A stretch of DNA of 5,815 nucleotides from Autumnicola edwardsiae (GTDB lineage Bacteria; Bacteroidota; Bacteroidia; Flavobacteriales; Flavobacteriaceae). Where the stretch lies: assembly GCF_031846505.1 (NCBI RefSeq), contig NZ_JAVRHP010000134.1, positions 1 to 5,815 on the forward strand, written 5' to 3'. Shown piece by piece: positions 1 through 5,815 of this stretch. Position 1 is the first letter of the stretch, and every line of letters begins with the position of its first letter. The position numbers and the translations under genes are program-made. Below the pieces are notes generated by a model, which made no database searches, was not told the DNA's origin, and was given only the letters and a program-made list of their open reading frames with translations.

Positions 1-1448
1 TTTTTCTCATCATCACGAAGTTTGGCGGCCTCTTCATACTTCTGCTTTTTGACTACAGAATTCTTGTTCTCTCTTACTTCTTCAAGCTTTCGCTCTAAAT
101 CAAGAATTTGCTTGGGTACATCTATATTAATAATATGAACCCGTGAACCTGCTTCATCCAAAGCATCAATAGCCTTATCTGGAAGGAAACGATCGGTCAT
201 ATACCTGTTCGTAAGTTTTACACAGGCTTCTATAGCTTCATCTGTATAAACCACGTTATGGTGCTCTTCGTATTTATTCTTGATGTTATTAAGGATTTCA
301 ATAGTTTCCTCTACAGTTGTAGGTTCAACTATGACCTTCTGGAACCTTCTCTCCAAAGCACCATCTTTCTCGATATACTGTCTGTACTCATCAAGGGTGG
401 TTGCTCCAATACATTGAATTTCTCCTCTTGCAAGTGCAGGTTTAAACATGTTACTTGCATCCAGACTACCTGTAGCACCGCCAGCTCCAACAATTGTGTG
501 AATCTCATCTATAAAAAGAATAATATCATCGTTCTTTTCCAGCTCATTCATTACCGCCTTCATTCTTTCCTCAAACTGCCCGCGGTATTTTGTGCCGGCA
601 ACAAGGCTTGCAAGATCAAGAGTGACTACACGTTTATCAAAAAGTATACGGGATACTTTTCTCTTTACAATCCTCAGGGCCAAACCTTCGGCTATGGCAG
701 ATTTACCAACACCCGGCTCTCCTATAAGGAGCGGATTATTCTTTTTACGTCTACTCAAAATTTGCGACACCCGCTCAATTTCTTTCTCTCTTCCTACCAC
801 AGGATCAAGCTTATCAGCCTCAGCCATTGCAGTTAAATCACGACCAAAATTGTCGAGTACAGGCGTCTTGGATTTCTTTGTGGTTTTTCCGGGGCCGCTG
901 CCACCACCACCGCTAAACGGATTGTCTTTGGTGGCATCGTCAGTATCGCCTTCATCTGAAAATGATTCAGCAGAAGGGCTGTCGGAGAAATCATCCTCAT
1001 CATTTGCAATCATGTACTTAAACTGATCTTTAACTCCGTCATAATCGATCTTCAGCCTGTTTAAAAGCTTCGTCGTCGGGTCATTTTCATTTCTTAAGAT
1101 GCACAATAACAAATGTGCTGTATTTATAGATGTGCTCTGGAAAAGTTTTGCCTCTAAAAAAGTGGTTTTTAAAGCACGTTCTGCCTGTCTTGTTAAATGC
1201 AGGTTTTTCTTTTCGTTTGATATTGATGCCGTACCAGGATTGGCCGGGCTTAATATCTCTACTTTCCTTCTTAAATGGGTAAGATCTACATCCAGTGCTG
1301 TTAATATGTCTATTGCTTTACCATCACCGTCACGCAGCAAGCCAAGCATTAGATGTTCTGTCCCTATAAAATCGTGGCCGAGTCGCAATGCTTCTTCCTT
1401 ACTATAAGAAATTACATCTTTTACTCTTGGTGAAAAATTATCATCCAT
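1..1448 (-). CDS. clpC: ATP-dependent Clp protease ATP-binding subunit ClpC (N-terminal 482 residues; 3' end outside window)
   Basis: ClpC is a cytoplasmic Hsp100 AAA+ unfoldase that uses ATP to thread proteins into the ClpP peptidase chamber. Translating the minus strand from ATG 1448 gives a double Clp N-domain (about residues 1-70 and 80-148, with 'GTEHLMLGLL' and 'NTAHLLLCIL' as the paired repeat cores). A linker rich in Asp, Glu, Ser and Gly follows (about 151-192), then the first AAA+ module. That module has Walker A GEPGVGKS at 243-250, pore-loop Tyr288 in KYRG, Walker B ending DEIH with D314 and E315, and arginines 367-368 in LERRF. The visible part ends in the coiled middle domain, where KYEEAAKLRDDEK (about 470-482) is the UVR-like motif that separates ClpC from ClpA. 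The second AAA+ module and the ClpP-binding loop would lie beyond position 1; family members are usually 810-860 residues. The start is secure: an in-frame TAA lies at 1473-1475, no other start codon intervenes, and an AAGGA precedes the ATG. The gene is divergent from gyrA. Confidence 0.96.
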   Translation of the reverse strand, partial: MDDNFSPRVKDVISYSKEEALRLGHDFIGTEHLMLGLLRDGDGKAIDILTALDVDLTHLRRKVEILSPANPGTASISNEKKNLHLTRQAERALKTTFLEAKLFQSTSINTAHLLLCILRNENDPTTKLLNRLKIDYDGVKDQFKYMIANDEDDFSDSPSAESFSDEGDTDDATKDNPFSGGGGSGPGKTTKKSKTPVLDNFGRDLTAMAEADKLDPVVGREKEIERVSQILSRRKKNNPLLIGEPGVGKSAIAEGLALRIVKRKVSRILFDKRVVTLDLASLVAGTKYRGQFEERMKAVMNELEKNDDIILFIDEIHTIVGAGGATGSLDASNMFKPALARGEIQCIGATTLDEYRQYIEKDGALERRFQKVIVEPTTVEETIEILNNIKNKYEEHHNVVYTDEAIEACVKLTNRYMTDRFLPDKAIDALDEAGSRVHIINIDVPKQILDLERKLEEVRENKNSVVKKQKYEEAAKLRDDEK

Positions 1449-1455
1449 GTTGTTT

Positions 1456-1460
1456 TCCTT
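1456..1460 (-). promoter_or_regulatory. Shine-Dalgarno-like site of clpC
   Basis: On the minus strand AAGGA lies 7 nt upstream of the clpC ATG. It supports the chosen start. It stands out because the two plus-strand genes here have only A/T-rich leaders with no such motif, which is common in Bacteroidota. Whether ribosomes actually use it is inference. Confidence 0.5.
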
Positions 1461-1528
1461 TCTCTCTTTAAATTAACTAATCACTAGAATTCAAAAACTG
1501 TACCTAAGATCAGTCGTAAGCTAATTGA

Positions 1529-1558
1529 CGAAATTACTTCCATTAATCAAAATCCAAA
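1529..1558 (-). promoter_or_regulatory. Candidate housekeeping sigma promoter of clpC (Bacteroidota type)
   Basis: On the minus strand TTTG (1558-1555) is followed after 18 nt by TAATTTCG (1536-1529). This matches the Bacteroidota primary-sigma pattern of a -33 TTTG and a -7 TAnnTTTG, with one mismatch in the -7 box. It would give a leader of roughly 75 nt before the clpC ATG. Short AT-rich matches arise easily by chance in such sequence, so this is only a candidate. Confidence 0.4.
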
Positions 1559-1567
1559 ATAATGAAC

Positions 1568-1602
1568 TTATTAACGAAAGTGCACTAAAAATTTGTTAAT
1601 AA
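1568..1602. repeat. Imperfect inverted repeat (dyad) in the clpC-gyrA divergent region
   Basis: TTATTAAC at 1568-1575 and GTTAATAA at 1595-1602 are perfect 8-bp inverted arms. After one G/T position the pairing continues for two more A-T pairs, so arms 1568-1578 and 1592-1602 match at 10 of 11 positions around a 13-nt centre. A small palindrome, GTGCAC (1580-1585), sits inside. The dyad is close to the midpoint of the 249-bp intergenic region and just upstream of the clpC promoter candidate. It could be an operator for one or both genes, or a hairpin in a leader RNA. The inverted repeat is seen directly; its function is inference. Confidence 0.6.
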
Positions 1603-1697
1603 AAAATGGGTAAAGAAGCTGCTAGCGCGGCATAAAACATAAGGAAATTACGTAAATTGGCCTGTTAGATTTTTGAACTAAAATAAACTTTTTTAAT

Positions 1698-4229
1698 ATG
1701 GCTGAAGGAGAACAATTAATTCCTATCAACATTGAAGATGAAATGAAATCGGCCTACATCGATTATTCGATGTCGGTCATTGTGTCACGTGCTCTTCCAG
1801 ATGTACGTGATGGTTTAAAGCCAGTACACCGCAGGGTTCTGTATGGAATGTATGAACTTGGTGTCCTCTCCAACCGGGCATATAAGAAATCAGCAAGAAT
1901 AGTTGGAGAAGTTTTGGGAAAGTATCATCCTCACGGTGATTCTTCTGTATATGATACCATGGTAAGGATGGCCCAGGAGTGGAGCATGCGCTATATGCTT
2001 GTGGATGGCCAGGGTAACTTTGGATCTGTAGATGGTGATAGCCCTGCAGCAATGAGATATACTGAAGCCAGGATGCGCAAGATAAGTGAGGATATGCTGG
2101 CAGATATAGATAAAGAAACGGTAGATACCCAGCTAAACTTTGATGATTCCCTTAATGAACCTGTGGTTTTACCTACAAGGATCCCTAACCTTCTGGTGAA
2201 CGGGGCCAGCGGTATTGCTGTTGGTATGGCAACAAATATGGCGCCTCATAACCTTGCAGAAGTAATCGATGGAACCATTGCTTATATTGATAATCATGAT
2301 ATTGAAATAGATGAATTAATAGAGCATATTAAAGCTCCAGATTTTCCAACCGGAGGAATAATATATGGGTACGACGGAGTAAGAGAAGCCTTTAAAACGG
2401 GCCGTGGGCGTGTGGTAATGCGCGCAAAGTCTAGCCTGGAAGAGGTGAATGGAAAAGAAAGTATTATTGTGACAGAGATCCCTTACCAGGTCAACAAAGC
2501 AGATATGATTAAAAAAACTGCTGATCTTGTAAATGAGAAAAAAATTGAGGGGATAAGCCTGATCAGGGATGAATCTGATAGGAATGGGATGCGTATTGTC
2601 TACCAGCTTAAGCGTGATGCGATTCCAAATATTGTCCTTAATACATTATATAAACATACCGCACTACAATCTTCTTTTAGTGTAAACAATATTGCATTGG
2701 TAAATGGCCGTCCTGAAATGCTGAATCTAAAGGACATTATTTATCATTTTGTAGAGCACCGTCACGTAGTTGTAGTCCGAAGGACAGAATATGAACTGAA
2801 GAAAGCCGAAGACAGGGCACATATCCTGGAGGGGTTAATAATTGCTTCAGATAATATAGATGAGGTAATTGCCCTTATAAGGTCTTCTGGTAATGCTGAA
2901 GAAGCACGGGAGAAATTAATGACCAGGTTTGAGCTTACAGAGGTGCAGGCCAGAGCTATTGTAGAAATGCGATTAAGACAGCTTACAGGTCTGGAACAGG
3001 ATAAATTGCGCGCAGAATATGAAGAAATCCTGAAAACCATTGAAGATCTTAAAGATATCCTTGCAAGAAAGGAAAGAAGGATGCAGGTGATTAAAGATGA
3101 ACTTCTGGAAGTAAAGGAAAAGTATGGTGATGAACGCCGTTCAACCATTGAGTATGCCGGTGGTGACCTGAGCATTGAAGATATGATACCTGATGAGCAG
3201 GTAGTAATAACCATTTCTCACGCGGGATATATAAAAAGGACATCACTTACAGAATATAAAACTCAAAACAGAGGTGGAGTAGGGCAAAAAGGTTCTACTA
3301 CCAGGAATGAAGATTTTCTGGAGTACCTTTTCTCCGGAACAAACCATCAATACATGCTTTTCTTTACACAAAAAGGAAAATGTTTCTGGATGAGGGTATA
3401 TGAAATTCCTGAAGGAAGTAAAGCCTCTAAAGGAAGGGCTATACAAAACCTTATTAATATTGAGCCAGATGACAAGGTTAAAGCCTTTATATGTACACAG
3501 GACCTCAAAGATGAGGAATATGTGAACAAACACTTTGTTATTATGGCTACTAAAAAAGGTCAGGTTAAGAAAACTTCCCTGGAGCAATATTCCAGGCCAC
3601 GGGTAAATGGTATTAATGCAATTTCCATTAAAGAAGACGACGAACTGCTTGAGGCGAGATTAACCAATGGAGAAAGTCAGGTGATGCTAGCCGTAAAAAG
3701 TGGGAAAGCCATACGTTTTGAAGAAGGAAAGACACGACCAATGGGTAGAAATGCTTCGGGAGTTAGGGGCATTACACTGGCCGATGAAAACGATGAAGTG
3801 GTGGGAATGATTTCTGTAAACGACATGGAATCTAATATCCTGGTGGTTTCAGAAAATGGTTATGGAAAACGTTCCAGCCTGGAAGATTACCGTATTACCA
3901 ATAGGGGAGGTAAAGGTGTTAAAACCATTTCTGTTACCGATAAGACAGGAGGACTAGTTGCTATTAAAAACGTTTCAGACGAGGATGATCTTATGATTAT
4001 CAATAAATCTGGTATTGCCATAAGGTTAGGTGTGGCAGATTTACGGGTTATGGGACGTGCAACACAGGGAGTCCGGTTAATCAATTTAAAAGGTAAAGAT
4101 TCTATTGCTGCGGTGGCAAAAGTTCTTCATAATGAGGACGATGTGGACGCCATGGCAGATGCAGAAACACCTGAGCCTACTGATCCGGAAAGCAATGGCA
4201 CAACTATTGCTGATGATAGTGAAGAATAA
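1698..4229 (+). CDS. gyrA: DNA gyrase subunit A
   Basis: GyrA is the breakage-reunion subunit of the A2B2 gyrase that introduces negative supercoils into DNA. The 843-residue product is full length. Its N-terminal part shows the family signature SRALPDVRDGLKPVHRR (30-46), HPHGDS (77-82), and catalytic Tyr121 preceded by Arg120 in AAMRYTE. Ile173 in the ASGIAVGMAT stretch matches the DNA-intercalating Ile174 of E. coli. Ser82 and Asp86 match E. coli Ser83 and Asp87, so the quinolone-determining region has the susceptible-type residues. A coiled-coil arm covers about 365-500. The C-terminal domain (about 510-810) contains six blade motifs, at about 523, 575, 633, 683, 734 and 786. The first, QNRGGVG (523-529), is in the GyrA-box position. 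An acidic tail (about 816-843) ends the protein. The GyrA-box argues for gyrase rather than topoisomerase IV ParC. There is no Shine-Dalgarno; the ATG follows a T/A-rich leader. A 20-bp gap to the TPR gene suggests cotranscription. The partner gyrB is not in the window. Confidence 0.97.
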   Translation: MAEGEQLIPINIEDEMKSAYIDYSMSVIVSRALPDVRDGLKPVHRRVLYGMYELGVLSNRAYKKSARIVGEVLGKYHPHGDSSVYDTMVRMAQEWSMRYMLVDGQGNFGSVDGDSPAAMRYTEARMRKISEDMLADIDKETVDTQLNFDDSLNEPVVLPTRIPNLLVNGASGIAVGMATNMAPHNLAEVIDGTIAYIDNHDIEIDELIEHIKAPDFPTGGIIYGYDGVREAFKTGRGRVVMRAKSSLEEVNGKESIIVTEIPYQVNKADMIKKTADLVNEKKIEGISLIRDESDRNGMRIVYQLKRDAIPNIVLNTLYKHTALQSSFSVNNIALVNGRPEMLNLKDIIYHFVEHRHVVVVRRTEYELKKAEDRAHILEGLIIASDNIDEVIALIRSSGNAEEAREKLMTRFELTEVQARAIVEMRLRQLTGLEQDKLRAEYEEILKTIEDLKDILARKERRMQVIKDELLEVKEKYGDERRSTIEYAGGDLSIEDMIPDEQVVITISHAGYIKRTSLTEYKTQNRGGVGQKGSTTRNEDFLEYLFSGTNHQYMLFFTQKGKCFWMRVYEIPEGSKASKGRAIQNLINIEPDDKVKAFICTQDLKDEEYVNKHFVIMATKKGQVKKTSLEQYSRPRVNGINAISIKEDDELLEARLTNGESQVMLAVKSGKAIRFEEGKTRPMGRNASGVRGITLADENDEVVGMISVNDMESNILVVSENGYGKRSSLEDYRITNRGGKGVKTISVTDKTGGLVAIKNVSDEDDLMIINKSGIAIRLGVADLRVMGRATQGVRLINLKGKDSIAAVAKVLHNEDDVDAMADAETPEPTDPESNGTTIADDSEE

Positions 4230-4249
4230 AAATAATTAAACCAAAAACA

Positions 4250-5503
4250 ATGAAAACGAATATTCTGACTTTGGCGCTGTCATTTCTATCTCTGACAGCC
4301 TTTGCACAAAAAAGTGAAATAAGAGATGCGGGAGATGCTGTTGAAGAAGGCAACTATACCCAGGCACAACAGGCAATAAGTAAGGCAGAGCCTATGCTTT
4401 CTGAGGCCAATGACAAATGGTCCGAAAGATTTTACCTTTATAAGGGTCAGGCTTATCTTGGTACAGGAGAGAACATATCTCTGGAAAATTTAAATACTGC
4501 GGCACAGGCATTTCAAAAAGCAGCAGATATGGGTGTTGAAGAAGCTCAGGACGGATTGGTTGCTGTAAGGAATAGCCTTGTTCAGGGAGCGATTAGTGAT
4601 CAAAATTCACAAAATTTCTCCAGTGCTGCTGAAAAGTTACACACCAGTTATGAGCTAAGTGAAAAAAGAGATACTATTCATCTATACTATGCTGCAAATA
4701 ATGCAGTGCAGGCAGGCGATTACGATACTGGTCTGGAATATTTAAATATGCTTAAAGAAGAAGGATATGATGGATCAGGTGTAGAGTACCTTGCTGTTAA
4801 TGCAGAGACAGGTGAAGAAGAAATGATGGCCAGTAAAGAACAAAGAGATCTTATGATTAAAACCGGGGATTATTCGAGCCCGTCAGAAAGGCAGATCCCT
4901 TCTAAAAAAGGTGATATTGCAAGTCTTATTGCCAGGATTCATATCAGTGAAGAAAATTACGATGAAGCCATTGCAGCAATGGAAGACGCAAAACGTGAAA
5001 ATCCAAATGACATTGATTTAATGCAGGCTGAAGCCAATATGTATTACAACATGGGCGAAAAAGAGAAATACAACGAAATAATGGAGGAAGTTGTTCAAAT
5101 AGCACCAGACAATGCTTCTCTTTATTATAACCTTGGTGTAAATAGTGCAGATCTTGGTAACAAAGAGAAAGCAATGGGTTACTACGAAAAGGCGGTTGAA
5201 TTAGATCCTGATATGACAGATGCCAGACTTAATATGGTGGCCCTGGTTTTAAGTAAGGAGAGGGATATTATTGAAGAAATGAACGATCTTGGGATGAGTG
5301 AGGCAGATAATAAAAGATATGAGGAGTTACAGAAAGAGCGTAATGAAGTGTATGAAGAAGCTGTTCCGTACCTTGAAACTATAATTGAAAAAGACCCTGC
5401 AAACCTTGAGGCAATCAGGACAGCTAAGAATATCCATACGCAGTTAGGAAACGAGGAGAAAGTAGAGGAAATGAATACTCTTTTAGAAACTGCAAATCAA
5501 TAA
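4250..5503 (+). CDS. Exported tetratricopeptide-repeat protein of unknown function
   Basis: The 417-residue product begins with a typical signal peptide: MKTN, a hydrophobic core (about 5-17) and an AFA-Q site after residue 19. There is no lipobox Cys, so it is expected in the periplasm or envelope as a soluble protein. The rest is helical TPR. The clearest units are about 224-257 (ending ENPND), 258-288 (ending IAPDN), 289-322 (YYNLGV...ELDPD) and 367-416 (YLETIIEKDPANLEA...). Weaker TPR-like helices lie at about 28-50, 61-99, 110-140 and 143-172. Residues about 180-222 form a polar stretch that breaks the repeats, and about 337-366 is a charged, probably coiled helix. The protein is acidic. 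No catalytic domain is visible; TPR arrays usually bind peptides or scaffold complexes, so the specific role is unknown. The start is the only good one, giving an intact signal peptide; its leader is A-rich without a Shine-Dalgarno. The gene follows gyrA by 20 bp and is followed by an intrinsic terminator, so it is likely the last gene of a gyrA operon. Confidence 0.92.
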   Translation: MKTNILTLALSFLSLTAFAQKSEIRDAGDAVEEGNYTQAQQAISKAEPMLSEANDKWSERFYLYKGQAYLGTGENISLENLNTAAQAFQKAADMGVEEAQDGLVAVRNSLVQGAISDQNSQNFSSAAEKLHTSYELSEKRDTIHLYYAANNAVQAGDYDTGLEYLNMLKEEGYDGSGVEYLAVNAETGEEEMMASKEQRDLMIKTGDYSSPSERQIPSKKGDIASLIARIHISEENYDEAIAAMEDAKRENPNDIDLMQAEANMYYNMGEKEKYNEIMEEVVQIAPDNASLYYNLGVNSADLGNKEKAMGYYEKAVELDPDMTDARLNMVALVLSKERDIIEEMNDLGMSEADNKRYEELQKERNEVYEEAVPYLETIIEKDPANLEAIRTAKNIHTQLGNEEKVEEMNTLLETANQ

Positions 5504-5579
5504 GAAATACTAAATCACTTTTAATTTTTCTATAAAGCAAAAACTGACACTACCTTGTAAAGTGTTGAAATGTTTAAAT

Positions 5580-5617
5580 AAAGGGGTTGGACTTTTTAAA
5601 GTCTGACCCCTTTTTTT
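5580..5617 (+). terminator. Intrinsic terminator after the gyrA-TPR unit
   Basis: GGGGTTGGACTTT (5583-5595) pairs with AAAGTCTGACCCC (5598-5610): 13 pairs, two of them G-U wobbles. The stem is flanked by AAA (5580-5582) and a run of seven T (5611-5617). The nominal 2-nt loop would open to about 4-6 nt. It lies 77 bp after the TPR stop codon and faces the right way to end that transcript. The opposite strand has only a short, interrupted U tract, so it is mainly a plus-strand terminator. Confidence 0.9.
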
Positions 5618-5815
5618 ATAATCGTAAGGAAATGGTTTAAATAATTCCCCAATACGTAATAGGCATCGACCACGTTTTAGTGGCTTCTCTTATAGCCAAC
5701 TAGACAGATTTCAGATTCTCAATAAAGTACGTGGTATAAAGGATTTTACAGTATTCGTCTGATGACCTCCTTATGGATACTGAAAGCGATGTTCACCTCT
5801 TGGATGAAAAGCTGG
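5618..5815. other. Right-hand tail with no recognised gene
   Basis: Together with the 76 bp before the terminator this makes a stretch of about 310 bp without a supportable gene. All six frames were read. The frame from 5653 gives YVIGIDHVL..., reads through stops at 5701 and 5737, then stays open to the edge with an ATG at 5773 (MDTESDVHLLDEKL...). A second plus frame is open for about 43 codons up to a TGA near 5750 but resembles nothing I know. Minus-strand frames are also broken. A small dyad (ACCACG 5670-5675, CGTGGT 5730-5735) is present. It may be plain intergenic DNA, the start of a gene beyond the window, or a decayed coding sequence; the sequence does not decide between them. Confidence 0.5.

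Noticed and set aside
258..1407. Three long open frames on the plus strand opposite clpC (258-836, 592-1026, 1099-1407)
   Set aside because: They overlap one another and lie antisense to an unmistakable ClpC frame whose motifs run continuously. Their products have no recognisable domains.
1666..1675. TAGATTTTTG as a -7 box for gyrA
   Set aside because: It has two extra T relative to TAnnTTTG, and no TTG occurs at the expected distance upstream. The only nearby TTG (1657-1659) is much too close.
1449..1697. Replication origin next to gyrA
   Set aside because: I see no DnaA-box-like TTATNCACA cluster, and neither dnaA nor dnaN is present in the window.
1698..4229. Topoisomerase IV subunit A (parC) instead of gyrA
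   Set aside because: The six-bladed C-terminal domain with a GyrA-box-type motif in the first blade and the close match around the active site and QRDR favour GyrA.
1777..5174. Minus-strand open frames inside gyrA and the TPR gene
   Set aside because: They are antisense shadows of two well-supported genes, with low-complexity or unrecognisable products.
5544..5567. Small hairpin ACACT / AGTGT between the TPR stop and the terminator
   Set aside because: Only 5 bp of stem with a 9-nt loop and no U tract; the real terminator lies immediately downstream.
5761..5772. GACCTCCTT resembling the 3' end of 16S rRNA, or AAGGAGGTC as a strong minus-strand ribosome site
   Set aside because: None of the conserved 16S sequence expected just upstream is present, and no start codon lies at a suitable distance on the minus strand. 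It appears to be chance.

Overview
The window looks like ordinary chromosomal core sequence from a Bacteroidota bacterium, most likely a flavobacterium. The reasons are the moderately AT-rich composition, A-rich leaders with no Shine-Dalgarno before gyrA and the TPR gene, a promoter candidate of the Bacteroidota TTTG / TAnnTTTG type, and the character of the GyrA and ClpC proteins. The genus cannot be decided from the sequence alone.

Layout: (1) 1-1448, minus strand: the N-terminal 482 residues of ClpC, the Hsp100 unfoldase that works with ClpP. The gene runs off the left edge inside its middle domain. (2) 1449-1697: a 249-bp divergent intergenic region. It holds a Shine-Dalgarno-like site and a promoter candidate for clpC, and a clear 11-bp-arm imperfect dyad near its middle. 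(3) 1698-4229, plus strand: complete gyrA (843 aa), with the catalytic Tyr, a quinolone-susceptible type QRDR and a six-bladed DNA-wrapping C-terminal domain ending in an acidic tail. (4) 4250-5503, plus strand: a complete exported TPR protein (417 aa) of unknown function, 20 bp after gyrA and probably cotranscribed with it. (5) 5580-5617: a strong intrinsic terminator ending the gyrA-TPR unit. (6) 5618-5815: about 200 bp with no supportable gene.

The genes serve separate core functions: protein quality control (ClpC), DNA supercoiling (GyrA), and an envelope or periplasmic scaffold-type protein (TPR). The only structural links are the shared divergent control region and the likely gyrA-TPR operon. 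I found no CRISPR array, intact mobile element, RNA gene, defence system or other clearly new system. The points most worth a second look are the intergenic dyad, the gyrA-linked exported TPR protein, and the anonymous right-hand tail.
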